Below are positions 23,505 to 32,437 of a stretch of 64,000 bases of DNA, in pieces; positions within the stretch are counted from its first letter, which is position 1, and each line of letters begins with the position of its first letter. The notes under the pieces were generated by a model. It was given only the letters and a program-made list of their open reading frames with translations. It made no database searches and was not told where the DNA came from. This DNA is from Algibacter pacificus (lineage in GTDB: Bacteria; Bacteroidota; Bacteroidia; Flavobacteriales; Flavobacteriaceae), in contig NZ_VOGY01000001.1 in assembly GCF_008033385.1 (NCBI RefSeq), positions 62,001 to 126,000 of the forward strand. The letters are read 5' to 3'. The position numbers and the translations under genes were made by a program.

Positions 23505-24503
23505 ATGGCGGATATATATAAAGCGTTAAAAGAGCGTATTTTGGTTTTAGATGGTGCCATGGGGACTATGTTACAAGCCTATAAATTTCAAGAAGAAGAT
23601 TTTAGAGGTGAGCGTTTTAAGGACTATCCAACACCGCTACAAGGCAATAACGATTTATTGTCGTTAACCCAACCGGAGGCTATAAAAACCATCCATGCAA
23701 AGTACTTTGAGGTTGGTGCAGATATTGTTGAAACGAATACCTTTTCGGGAACTACTATTGCCATGGCCGATTATCAAATGGAAGATTTAGTTTACGAGCT
23801 AAACTACGAATCTGCTAGACTAGCAAAAGAAGTAGCCAATACTTTTACAGCAAAAGAACCAAACAAACCTCGTTTTGTAGCAGGTTCAATAGGGCCAACA
23901 AACCGTACCGCAAGTATGTCTCCCGATGTGAATGATCCAGGGTATCGCGCAGTAACTTTCGAAGAGTTGCGCGTAGCCTACAAACAACAAGTAGAGGCTT
24001 TAATTGATGGAGGTGTGGATTTATTATTAATTGAAACGGTTTTTGATACCTTAAATGCTAAAGCTGCTTTATTTGCAATAGAAGAAGTGAAAGATGAACG
24101 CAGTATAGATATTCCAATTATGTTAAGCGGAACCATTACCGATGCTTCAGGACGAACCTTATCTGGGCAAACAGCCGAAGCTTTTTTAATTTCAGTTTCA
24201 CATATTCCGTTACTTTCTGTAGGGTTTAATTGTGCTTTGGGAGCTAATTTATTGCAACCACATTTGGAAGCTATTGCCTCTAAAACCGATTTTGCAGTTT
24301 CAGCACATCCTAATGCCGGATTACCAAATGCTTTTGGAGAATACGATGAAAGTCCAGAAGAAATGGGCGAGCAAATAGAAGAATATTTAAAGCGTAATTT
24401 AATTAATATTATTGGAGGCTGCTGTGGTACAAGTCCGGAGCACATTCGTATTATTGCTAATATTGCAGCTAAGTATAAACCGAGAATAGTTAATAGTTTT
24501 TAG
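23505..24503 (+). CDS. metH: Methionine synthase, homocysteine-binding part
   Basis: 332 residues from the ATG at 23505 ([22 protein letters not shown]); an ATG seven codons upstream (23484) is possible. The zinc ligands for homocysteine activation are C243 in GFNCALG and the pair C306-C307 in [10 protein letters not shown]. This is only the first module of cobalamin-dependent methionine synthase; the folate, B12 and reactivation modules are encoded at 25276. The two proteins must meet to transfer the methyl group. Split MetH is common in Bacteroidota. Between the halves lie two unrelated small genes. Confidence 0.94.
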   Translation: MADIYKALKERILVLDGAMGTMLQAYKFQEEDFRGERFKDYPTPLQGNNDLLSLTQPEAIKTIHAKYFEVGADIVETNTFSGTTIAMADYQMEDLVYELNYESARLAKEVANTFTAKEPNKPRFVAGSIGPTNRTASMSPDVNDPGYRAVTFEELRVAYKQQVEALIDGGVDLLLIETVFDTLNAKAALFAIEEVKDERSIDIPIMLSGTITDASGRTLSGQTAEAFLISVSHIPLLSVGFNCALGANLLQPHLEAIASKTDFAVSAHPNAGLPNAFGEYDESPEEMGEQIEEYLKRNLINIIGGCCGTSPEHIRIIANIAAKYKPRIVNSF

Positions 24504-24537
24504 TTGGTAGTTATTAGTAGAAATAGATAGTTAGAAA

Positions 24538-24891
24538 ATGAATTATACAGATTTAGATGTTTGGAAAAATTCAAGGGAATTGGTTCAGTTGGTTTATCAA
24601 TTAACCAAATGTTTTCCAAAAGAAGAATTGTATGGTTTAACAAATCAAATAAGGAGATGTGCTGTTTCTGTTCCTTCAAATATAGCTGAAGGTTGTGGAA
24701 GACAATCTAATAAAGAAACAATACATTTTCTGTATATAGCAAAAGGTTCTTTACAAGAAGTAGAAACCCAATTATATTTATCTTTTGATTTAGAATATAT
24801 TTCGGAAGATGATTTAAAAGATATTTTAGATAAAGTGATTTTAAATAAAAAATTGTTAAACGGTTTTATTAATTATTATAAAAAATTATAA
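24538..24891 (+). CDS. Four-helix bundle protein (23S rRNA intervening-sequence family)
   Basis: 117 residues. LTNQIRRCAVSVPSNIAEGCGR followed by KETIHFLYIAKGSLQEVETQL (short keys: SVPSNIAEG, GSLQEVETQ) is the signature of the S23/IVP four-helix bundle family, first met in open frames inside rRNA intervening sequences. Here it lies in no rRNA but between the two metH genes. Function unknown. Its stop overlaps the next start (TAATG), so it is co-translated with the monooxygenase-like gene. Probably a mobile or dispensable insertion into the metH operon. Confidence 0.88.
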   Translation: MNYTDLDVWKNSRELVQLVYQLTKCFPKEELYGLTNQIRRCAVSVPSNIAEGCGRQSNKETIHFLYIAKGSLQEVETQLYLSFDLEYISEDDLKDILDKVILNKKLLNGFINYYKKL

Positions 24892-25217
24892 TGATGCAAA
24901 CTAATAACCAAAAACAAGGAACTAAGAACCAAAAAAGAATTCTTGAAGTAGCTATATTGAATATAAAAAACGGACGGTCTAATGATTTTGAAGAGACATT
25001 TCAAATTGCTCAGAAAATCATTTCTTCCATGAAAGGCTATATCTCTCACGATTTAAAAAAGTGTGTTGAACAAGATGATAAATATATATTATTAGTGCAT
25101 TGGAAAACCATTGAAGATCATGAAATTGGTTTTCGACAATCGAGTGAGTATAAAGAATGGAAAGGGTTATTACATCATTTTTATGAGCCATTTCCAGTAG
25201 TTGAACATTACATATAA
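24891..25217 (+). CDS. Antibiotic biosynthesis monooxygenase (ABM) domain protein
   Basis: 108 residues. From about residue 17 the sequence follows the ABM ferredoxin-like fold: LEVAILNIKNG strand, helix, KGYISHDLKKCVEQDDKYILLVHWKTIEDHEIGFRQSSEYKEW and a final HFYEPFPVVEHY strand (only short keys matter: LLVHW, FRQSSEY). Such small dimers degrade reactive compounds or haem, or simply bind small molecules; no role is assignable. The first 15 residues are low-complexity Gln/Asn/Lys and may be an extension created by a repeat. Overlaps the preceding gene by one base. Confidence 0.8.
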   Translation: MMQTNNQKQGTKNQKRILEVAILNIKNGRSNDFEETFQIAQKIISSMKGYISHDLKKCVEQDDKYILLVHWKTIEDHEIGFRQSSEYKEWKGLLHHFYEPFPVVEHYI

Positions 25218-25225
25218 TACGTTTT

Positions 25226-25260
25226 TAGACTTGACAGGTTTTTAAAACCTGTAAGGTCTA
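25226..25260. repeat. REP-like palindrome, copy 4
   Basis: AGACTTGACAGGTTTTTAAAACCTGTAAGGTCT: the same centre as copies 1 and 2 with paired arms. It lies 16 bases before the second metH gene. Confidence 0.7.
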
Positions 25261-25275
25261 ACAGATATAAAACAA

Positions 25276-27948
25276 ATGAAAATAAAACAAACTAAATACA
25301 TGAAATTGTCTGGTTTAGAACCTTTAGTTTTAAACGAAAACAGCAATTTTATAAATGTAGGAGAACGTACAAACGTAGCCGGATCTCGAAAATTTCTTCG
25401 ATTAATTAAAGAAGAAAAATTTGATGAAGCTCTAGATATTGCGCGGCATCAAGTAGATGGAGGTGCACAAATTATCGATATTAATTTTGATGATGGTTTA
25501 ATAGATGGCAAAGAAGCTATGATACGCTTTTTAAACCTTATTGCTGCCGAACCAGATATTTGTCGCGTGCCTATTATGATTGATAGTTCCAAGTGGGAAA
25601 TTATTAATGCTGGTTTGCAAGTGGTGCAAGGTAAATGTGTGGTAAATTCTATTTCTTTAAAGGAAGGTGAAGATAATTTTATTTGGCAAGCCAAGCAAAT
25701 TAAACGCTATGGAGCTGCGGTTATTGTGATGGCTTTCGACGAAGAAGGTCAAGCAGATACTTACGATCGCCGAATAGAAATCGCAAAGCGATCGTATGAT
25801 ATTTTAGTAAACCAAGTCGGCTTTCCTTCCGAAGATATTATTTTCGATTTAAACATATTTCCGGTAGCAACTGGAATGGATGAGCACAGACGAAATGCCA
25901 TCGATTTTATTGAAGCTACACGTTGGGTTCGTGAGAACTTAGAAAACGTAAGTGTAAGTGGTGGTGTGAGTAACGTGTCGTTTTCATTCCGTGGAAATAA
26001 TGGCGTTCGCGAAGCTATGCACTCGGTGTTTTTATATTATGCCATCCAAGCAGGTATGAATATGGGGATTGTAAACCCTTCTCTTTTGGAGGTTTATGAT
26101 GATATTCCTAAAGATTTATTAGAATATGTTGAAGATGTTATTCTTGATAGAAGAGCGGATGCCACCGAACGCTTATTAGATTTTGCAGAAACCGTAAAAG
26201 GTTCTAAAGTTGAAAAAGGTGTCGATTTATCGTGGCGAGAAAATCCCTTACAAGACAGAATTACACATGCCTTAGTAAAAGGTATCGATGCGTTTGTTAT
26301 TGAAGATGTGGAGCAAGCCAGACAGGAGGCCGATGCACCAATTGAAGTGATAGAGGGGCATTTAATGATTGGTATGAATGTGGTTGGTGATTTGTTTGGA
26401 GCCGGAAAAATGTTTTTACCGCAAGTGGTAAAATCGGCTCGTGTCATGAAAAAAGCTGTGGGGTATTTAAATCCCTTTATTGAAGCTGAAAAAGGCGACA
26501 AACAAGAGCCTGTAGGTAAAATTTTAATGGCAACCGTTAAAGGTGATGTGCACGATATTGGTAAAAATATTGTAAGCGTTGTTTTAGCTTGTAATAATTA
26601 CGAAATTGTAGATTTAGGCGTGATGGTACCGCCCGAAAAAATTATAGAAATGGCTATTAGCGAACGTGTGGATGCCATTGGTTTATCGGGGTTAATTACA
26701 CCATCACTTGATGAAATGGTGTATTTAGCAAAAGAAATGCAGCGTAATAATTTTGAAGTGCCTTTACTTATTGGTGGAGCAACGACTTCTAAAGCGCATA
26801 CGGCTGTAAAAATAGACACCCAATATACAAATGCAGTGGTGCATGTTAATGATGCCTCTCGTGCTGTAACCGTGGTTGGAGATTTATTAAATAAGAAAAC
26901 CAGCAATGCGTATGTTGCGGAATTAAAAGCGAATTACGACGATTTTAGAAACAAATTTTTAAAACGAGGTAAAGAGAAATCGTATATTTCTATTGAAGAA
27001 GCTCGTAAACGAAAATATAAAATAAATTGGGAAACTTCCGAAATTGTAAAGCCTAAAGAATTAGGTGTTCAAATTTTGAAGATGTTAAGTTTAAAGGAAT
27101 TGGAGCCATTTATAGATTGGAGTCCGTTTTTTAGAAGTTGGGATTTACATGGTAAATTTCCTGATATTTTAACCGACGACGTTGTTGGAGAGCAAGCCAC
27201 CATAATGTATGATGAAGCGCAAGCCATGATTAAGGAAATTATTGCGAAACAACTATTAAAACCCAAAGCTGTTTTTGGTTTGTTTGAAGCGAATACCATT
27301 AATGATGATGATATTTCTATTCAGAAAAACGGCAAAGAAATCGCAATCTTTAGAACCTTGCGTCAGCAGTTAAAAAAGCGTGAAGGGATTCCAAATCATG
27401 CGTTATCCGATTTTATAGCACCAAAAGAATCTGGGAAAACCGATTATATGGGAGCGTTTTGCGTTGGTATTTTTGGGGCACAAGAATTGGCCGATAGTTA
27501 TCGAGCTAAAGATGACGATTATAATGCTATTATGGCACAAGCTATTGCTGATAGATTTGCAGAGGCTTTCGCCGAATATTTACACAAACAGATTAGAACG
27601 AAACATTGGGGCTATGCCGCCGATGAGGATTTAACAAACCAAGATTTAATTAAGGAAACCTATAAAGGTATTCGTCCGGCACCAGGATATCCTGCTTGTC
27701 CAGATCATTTAGAAAAGGAAACCATTTGGGATTTATTAGAGGTTGAAAAACTAATTGGTGTAACCTTAACGGAAAGTTTAGCTATGTGGCCTGCAGCAGC
27801 AGTTTCGGGGTATTATTTTGCAAATCCGGAAGCAAAATATTTTGGTTTGGGTAAAATTACCGACGACCAAGTAACGGATTATTCTGAACGAAAAGGCATT
27901 CCAAAAGATAAAGCAAGAAAATGGTTGCACGCTAACATTGCAGATTAA
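25276..27948 (+). CDS. metH: Methionine synthase, folate-, B12-binding and reactivation part
   Basis: 890 residues. Domains in order: pterin-binding TIM barrel (about 10-290; [12 protein letters not shown] at the start, MIDSSKWE), B12 cap (about 310-400), Rossmann B12 domain with the cobalt-coordinating His426 in DVHDIGKN and [13 protein letters not shown], and the SAM-dependent reactivation domain (about 570-890) with [12 protein letters not shown]. It transfers the methyl group of methyltetrahydrofolate to homocysteine bound to the separate protein encoded at 23505. A second ATG follows at codon 9. Downstream are a ClC channel gene and metF. Confidence 0.95.
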   Translation: MKIKQTKYMKLSGLEPLVLNENSNFINVGERTNVAGSRKFLRLIKEEKFDEALDIARHQVDGGAQIIDINFDDGLIDGKEAMIRFLNLIAAEPDICRVPIMIDSSKWEIINAGLQVVQGKCVVNSISLKEGEDNFIWQAKQIKRYGAAVIVMAFDEEGQADTYDRRIEIAKRSYDILVNQVGFPSEDIIFDLNIFPVATGMDEHRRNAIDFIEATRWVRENLENVSVSGGVSNVSFSFRGNNGVREAMHSVFLYYAIQAGMNMGIVNPSLLEVYDDIPKDLLEYVEDVILDRRADATERLLDFAETVKGSKVEKGVDLSWRENPLQDRITHALVKGIDAFVIEDVEQARQEADAPIEVIEGHLMIGMNVVGDLFGAGKMFLPQVVKSARVMKKAVGYLNPFIEAEKGDKQEPVGKILMATVKGDVHDIGKNIVSVVLACNNYEIVDLGVMVPPEKIIEMAISERVDAIGLSGLITPSLDEMVYLAKEMQRNNFEVPLLIGGATTSKAHTAVKIDTQYTNAVVHVNDASRAVTVVGDLLNKKTSNAYVAELKANYDDFRNKFLKRGKEKSYISIEEARKRKYKINWETSEIVKPKELGVQILKMLSLKELEPFIDWSPFFRSWDLHGKFPDILTDDVVGEQATIMYDEAQAMIKEIIAKQLLKPKAVFGLFEANTINDDDISIQKNGKEIAIFRTLRQQLKKREGIPNHALSDFIAPKESGKTDYMGAFCVGIFGAQELADSYRAKDDDYNAIMAQAIADRFAEAFAEYLHKQIRTKHWGYAADEDLTNQDLIKETYKGIRPAPGYPACPDHLEKETIWDLLEVEKLIGVTLTESLAMWPAAAVSGYYFANPEAKYFGLGKITDDQVTDYSERKGIPKDKARKWLHANIAD

Positions 27949-28020
27949 TACTTAGGAGTTAATAGTAGTAAGCTATAAGATATTTCTAAGTTGAAGTAAT
28001 ATATCTAACAGATACAAAAA

Positions 28021-29289
28021 GTGAAATTAGAACGAAGAAGAAAATTAGTAACGTATTTAAACATTTTAGATAGACCAGTTCGGTTTAATCCTTTTGTTTT
28101 TAGTCGAACTTTTTTACTATGGGCAGTTGTTGGATTAATTGGTGGAGTTATAGCCGGTGTTTATTGGATAAGTTTGGAGTTTTTTACGCAACAATTAACC
28201 ATTTTTGAAGGTTGGCAAGTTATTCCTGTTATGGGGATTTGTGGTCTTTTAGCAGGATTAATTATTCATTTTATTGGAGATCCTGGAGAAATCCATTTAA
28301 TTGTAAATAATATTCGTTTTAATAAAGGCAAACTAGATCCAAAGAATAATCCTTCAATGATACTATCTTCTTTATTATGTATAGCATCGGGAGGAAGTTT
28401 GGGGCCAGAAGCGCCATTGATACAAGTAACAGGATCTACGGGAACTTGGATAGGGAAGTTGTTTCGTTTGAAAGGGGAAGCCTTAAGATCTTTAAGTATT
28501 GCCGGGATGGCTTCGGGGTTTACGGCCTTATTTGGCGCTCCGCTGGGTGGTAGCTTATTTGCATTAGAAATACTTCATCATAAACATGCCGTTGAGTATT
28601 ACCAAGCTATAATTCCTGCACTTGTTGCGAGTTGCTTTAGTTATCTGGTATTTGCGTTAATTATTCATTTGGGATTAGGTCCTGTTTGGGATTTATCGGC
28701 GTATGAATATTCAGGAATTTTTGATTTTGCTTATGCTGTATTATTTGCTGTAATTGGTGCTTTTTTGGGATGGGTTTTTATTTTTTGTGCTAAATTTTTT
28801 AAATCAGTTTTTGAAAAAGGGCAATGGCCTATTTATATAAAAACGTTAATTGGAGGAGTTTTACTTGGTATTATTGCCTTTTACTTTCCGTTAACGCGAT
28901 ACTTTGGACATCACGAGATTAATGAATTGCTATCGGGTCATTTTTCTTTGACTTTATTATTTGCAATTTTAATTTTTAAAATTATTGCAATTTCAATAAC
29001 AGTAACTTCTGGGTGGCGTGGTGGATTTATTATTCCTTTGTTTTTTGTTGGTGCAACATTAGGATTAATAATCCATCAATTATTTCCAAGTATAAACTTA
29101 ACTTTGGCAGTAGTTTGCTGTATGGCTTCTATTAATGCTTGTGTGACAAGAACGCCAATGAGTACAACTATTTTGTTAGGAACTTTAACGGGTTTTGGAC
29201 ATTTAATTCCTATTTTGTTTGCCAGTTTAACAGGGTATTTTTTAGCACCAAAAATACCGTTTATTGGCGCACAAATGGAAAAGGAATAA
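28021..29289 (+). CDS. ClC-family chloride channel or chloride/proton antiporter
   Basis: 422 residues, GTG start, about ten membrane segments. The anion filter is intact: SGGSLGPEAPLIQ with gating Glu130, and GAPLGGSLFALE after it; the C-terminal GWRGGFIIPLFFVGA region completes the pore. No CBS domains follow. The gene lies between metH and metF in the same direction, spaced 72 bases from metH. Membership of the methionine transcription unit is possible, but a link between chloride transport and methionine is not known to me. Confidence 0.9.
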   Translation: MKLERRRKLVTYLNILDRPVRFNPFVFSRTFLLWAVVGLIGGVIAGVYWISLEFFTQQLTIFEGWQVIPVMGICGLLAGLIIHFIGDPGEIHLIVNNIRFNKGKLDPKNNPSMILSSLLCIASGGSLGPEAPLIQVTGSTGTWIGKLFRLKGEALRSLSIAGMASGFTALFGAPLGGSLFALEILHHKHAVEYYQAIIPALVASCFSYLVFALIIHLGLGPVWDLSAYEYSGIFDFAYAVLFAVIGAFLGWVFIFCAKFFKSVFEKGQWPIYIKTLIGGVLLGIIAFYFPLTRYFGHHEINELLSGHFSLTLLFAILIFKIIAISITVTSGWRGGFIIPLFFVGATLGLIIHQLFPSINLTLAVVCCMASINACVTRTPMSTTILLGTLTGFGHLIPILFASLTGYFLAPKIPFIGAQMEKE

Positions 29290-29345
29290 AAAAGATGGTG
29301 AGGCAAATGTTGCGGGTATTTTAAATTTGCTGATTAGGTAAAACC

Positions 29346-29510
29346 ATAGCAAGTACCCCCGCGTTAGCGATTGCAACGGCATCCTTTTTGCGAAAGTTTA
29401 GCTGTTATTATTTTAGATAAGCTAATGGTTTAAAATGATATGGACTTTGAAAGAAATTAAGGAGCTTCGCAAAAAGATATAGTGAAAAGCGCGACCCTTG
29501 TGGTAACGCC
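29346..29510 (+). ncRNA. Conserved structured repeat element, copy B
   Basis: Carries GCGTTAGCGATTGCAACGGCATCC, a TTTTTGCGAA / TTCGCAAAAA stem around an 80-base insert, GATATAGTGAAAAGC, and GACCCTTGTGGTAACGCC. Relative to copies A (8690) and C (46524), the paired arms have changed on both sides while pairing is kept. It fills most of the 269-base gap between the ClC gene and metF. Confidence 0.6.
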
Positions 29511-29558
29511 AAAAAAAAATAAATATTAACTAATAAAAGTCCTATTTGGGATTTAGAA

Positions 29559-30515
29559 ATGAAAGTAACAGACCATATAAAAAACGCAAACGGAAAAACA
29601 TTGTTTTCTTTTGAGGTGATTCCGCCAAAAAAAGGGACAAATATTCAGGATTTATATAATAATATAGACCCTTTAATGGAGTTTAAACCACCATTTATAG
29701 ATGTAACAACTTCTCGGGAAGAGTATGTGTATATTGATAAAGGGAATGGGTTATTGGATAAACGTATTACGCGTATGCGCCCAGGAACAGTGGGGATTTG
29801 TGCGTCTATAATGCATAAATATCAAGTAGATGCTATTCCGCATTTATTATGTGGAGGCTTTACTAGAGAGGAAACGGAGTATGTTTTAGTAGATTGTCAT
29901 TACTTAGGTTTGGATAATGTGATGGCTTTACGTGGCGACTCGATGAAAGATGAGCCGTATTTTAAGCCTGTAAAAGGCGGGAATGCTTTTGCTTGTGATT
30001 TAGTGAACCAGATTGCGAATTTAAATCGTGGACAGTATTTGCATGATGATTTTAAGGTGGAGCATAATTCGGATTTTTGTATTGGTGTGGCTGGATATCC
30101 AGAGAAACACATGGAGGCACCGTCTTTAGTTTCAGATTTACGTCGTTTAAAAGAAAAGGTCGATGCTGGTGCCGATTACGTAGTAACGCAAATGTTTTTT
30201 GATAATAATAAGTATTTTGAATTTGTTGAAAAAGCACGAGCTGCAGGAATTACCATTCCCATTATTCCAGGAATTAAACCCATTGCTGTAAAACGCCATT
30301 TGCAAATTTTACCGCAGGTTTTTAAAATTGATTTGCCTCAAGATTTAATAGATGCTGTGGAAGGCTGTAAAGATAATAAGGCTGTTAGGCAAGTGGGGGT
30401 AGAGTTTGCTATTCAACAATCTAAAGAATTAAGAGCTGCAGGAGTACCTGTGTTACATTACTATTCTATGGGGAAAAGTGATAATGTTAAGGCAATTGCT
30501 GAGGCGTTGTTTTAA
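29559..30515 (+). CDS. metF: 5,10-methylenetetrahydrofolate reductase
   Basis: 318 residues, the normal bacterial MetF length. The front LFSFEVIPPKKG, the FAD region LRGDS, and the barrel segments IGVAGYPEKHMEAP and QMFFDNNKYFEF are family landmarks. The enzyme reduces methylenetetrahydrofolate to methyltetrahydrofolate, the methyl donor for MetH. Location 1.6 kb after metH fits the pathway. ATG follows GGGATTTAGAA. Regulation by the upstream riboswitch would need read-through across copy B; otherwise it has its own promoter. Confidence 0.94.
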   Translation: MKVTDHIKNANGKTLFSFEVIPPKKGTNIQDLYNNIDPLMEFKPPFIDVTTSREEYVYIDKGNGLLDKRITRMRPGTVGICASIMHKYQVDAIPHLLCGGFTREETEYVLVDCHYLGLDNVMALRGDSMKDEPYFKPVKGGNAFACDLVNQIANLNRGQYLHDDFKVEHNSDFCIGVAGYPEKHMEAPSLVSDLRRLKEKVDAGADYVVTQMFFDNNKYFEFVEKARAAGITIPIIPGIKPIAVKRHLQILPQVFKIDLPQDLIDAVEGCKDNKAVRQVGVEFAIQQSKELRAAGVPVLHYYSMGKSDNVKAIAEALF

Positions 30516-30564
30516 TTGAAAAGAGGTATATAATGCCCCTTTAATATTTTAGTTAAAATTTAAG

Positions 30565-30572
30565 TACATTTG
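30565..30572 (+). promoter_or_regulatory. -7 box before the PagL-like gene
   Basis: TACATTTG matches TAnnTTTG. Transcription would begin near 30578, downstream of a TTG at 30570 that would otherwise extend the frame; this supports the ATG at 30591. No clear TTTG at -33. Confidence 0.5.
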
Positions 30573-30590
30573 ACGCTCAGAAATTTAATA

Positions 30591-31694
30591 ATGAAATTAC
30601 TTTTTACCTGCTTTTTTTGTATTGTTTTTTTGAGCGGTTTTTCGCAAGATAAAACGTATTCGTCGTACTTCGATTTAAATTATTTTAAGGGGAATATAGC
30701 CTTGCATAATAATGATATTCTTCATTTAATTAAAGGGCATCCGGAAGGCTATATTTTAAGTTGGAATAAAAAGACCTATGGTTTTAAAGACTGGGAACAG
30801 CGTTTTAATTATCCCGATTTAGGAGTAACTTATGCTTACCAAAACATGAAAAATGATGTTTTGGGTAATATCTCGTCTTTATACGGTCATTTAAATTTTT
30901 ATTTTTTGAAACGCCACTTGATGTTTCGAATTGGACAGGGTATAGGGTATACTAATAACCCGTATGATAAGGAAAATAATTATCGAAATATTGCATTTGG
31001 TACAAAGTTAATGGCGAGTACGTTAATGATGTTAAACTATAAAAAGGAACGTGTTTTTGATTGTTTTGGTGTACAGGCAGGTTTGTCTTTTATTCATTTA
31101 TCTAATGGTAATTTTAAGGCACCCAATACCAGTACGAATACGGTGGCTTTAAATTTTGGGGTGACTTATAATATTGATGACCATGATACGGCATATCGAT
31201 ATACTTTAGCGATCGATGATAAAAAGTTTACGGAACCTATAAAGTATAATTTAGCCTTTAGATTCGGTATTAATGAGAGTGATATTGTTGATAGTGGTCA
31301 GTTTCCATTTTATATTTTTTCGGCTTATGCAGATAAACGTATTAACCGAAAAAGTGCTTTTCAATTAGGAACCGATGTGTTTTTTTCTAAGTTTTTAAAA
31401 GAATTAATTTATTACAGAAGCGTTTCTTTTCCTGAAGAAAATGTTTCTGGCGATGAGGATTACAAACGTGTTGGTGTTTTTGTTGGTCACGAGTTGTTTT
31501 TAAATAGAACTTCGTTAATTACTCAGCTTGGTTATTATGTGTATTATCCTTACGATTTCGAGGGCCAGATTTATTCTAGAATTGGTTTAAAACGTTATGT
31601 TGGACATAGTAGAAAGTGGTTTGGTGTGTTATCTTTAAAAACGCACGGTGCAAAGGCAGAAGCTGTTGAATTTGGAATAGGCGTACGATTATGA
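30591..31694 (+). CDS. PagL-like lipid A deacylase (acyloxyacyl hydrolase family)
   Basis: 367 residues from the ATG at 30591, which gives a clean signal peptide (MKLLFTCFFCIVFLSGFSQ). The mature part alternates hydrophobic residues like an outer-membrane beta-barrel. H169 and S171 in FIHLSNGN match the catalytic His-x-Ser of PagL (HYSNAG type), followed by the usual N-F-x-x-P-N segment. PagL removes a fatty acid from lipid A, changing surface charge and immune recognition. The protein is about twice as long as Salmonella PagL, as in Bacteroidota relatives. The next gene overlaps by four bases. Confidence 0.75.
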   Translation: MKLLFTCFFCIVFLSGFSQDKTYSSYFDLNYFKGNIALHNNDILHLIKGHPEGYILSWNKKTYGFKDWEQRFNYPDLGVTYAYQNMKNDVLGNISSLYGHLNFYFLKRHLMFRIGQGIGYTNNPYDKENNYRNIAFGTKLMASTLMMLNYKKERVFDCFGVQAGLSFIHLSNGNFKAPNTSTNTVALNFGVTYNIDDHDTAYRYTLAIDDKKFTEPIKYNLAFRFGINESDIVDSGQFPFYIFSAYADKRINRKSAFQLGTDVFFSKFLKELIYYRSVSFPEENVSGDEDYKRVGVFVGHELFLNRTSLITQLGYYVYYPYDFEGQIYSRIGLKRYVGHSRKWFGVLSLKTHGAKAEAVEFGIGVRL

Positions 31695-32437
31695 GAAAGT
31701 TAGTTTACATACTGGTTTTAAGTTTGATTTTTGCTTGCGATAGTGAAAATGCAAATGATTGTGTTCAGAAAACAGGCGCTATAATTCAGCAAGAAATTAC
31801 GGTTGATGATTTTACTACCATATTGGTAAATAGAGATATTGAACTTATTATTAAAGAAGGTGCTACGCAAAAAATAGTGGTGGAAACGGGAACCAATTTA
31901 ATGAATGATGTTGAGGTTGTAGTTACCAATGGGGAGTTGATTTTAACCGATAACAATAGTTGTAATTATGTGAGAGATTATGGCGTAACAAAAGTATATG
32001 TAACGTCTCCAAATATTACGAAAATACGAAGTTCTACACAATATACTATAAGTTCTGAAGGGGTTTTAACCTATCCGAATTTAACTATTTTAGCCGAAGA
32101 TTTTAATGCGCCAGGAACATTTACAAATGGTAATTTTAATTTAGAAATAGATAACACATCGTTTAATGTCGTGTTTAATAATCTTTCAAATTGTTTTGTT
32201 TCAGGAAAAACAACAACATTGGATATTACTTTTGCTGCAGGAACCTCTCGGTTTGAGGGTGGTAATTTGACTGCTCAAAACGTTGATGTTTGGAATAGAA
32301 GTTCCAATGATATGATTGTAAATCCACAGCAATCAATTTCGGGAAAAATTTCAGGTACTGGCGATGTTATTTCTGTTAACACACCGCCAACGATTACTGT
32401 AGAAGAAATCTATACGGGCCGATTAATTTTCGAATAG
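31691..32437 (+). CDS. Lipoprotein with GIN-type (DUF2807) beta-helix domain
   Basis: 248 residues. The N-terminus MRKLVYILVLSLIFAC is a lipoprotein signal with Cys16 as likely lipid site. The rest is beta-rich with short repeated strand turns (INRDIELIIKEG, NVEVVVTNGELILTDNN-like pattern), which fits the head-GIN/DUF2807 family of periplasmic or surface beta-solenoids of unknown function. The ATG overlaps the stop of the PagL-like gene (ATGA), implying joint production at the outer membrane. Its 3' end overlaps the convergent ackA gene by 15 bases. Confidence 0.75.
   Translation: MRKLVYILVLSLIFACDSENANDCVQKTGAIIQQEITVDDFTTILVNRDIELIIKEGATQKIVVETGTNLMNDVEVVVTNGELILTDNNSCNYVRDYGVTKVYVTSPNITKIRSSTQYTISSEGVLTYPNLTILAEDFNAPGTFTNGNFNLEIDNTSFNVVFNNLSNCFVSGKTTTLDITFAAGTSRFEGGNLTAQNVDVWNRSSNDMIVNPQQSISGKISGTGDVISVNTPPTITVEEIYTGRLIFE

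Noticed and set aside
23978-24445. Reverse frame of 155 codons opposite metH
   Set aside because: Shadow of a conserved enzyme-coding region.
30570-30590. TTG start for the PagL-like gene
   Set aside because: It is within a predicted -7 box and spoils the signal peptide.
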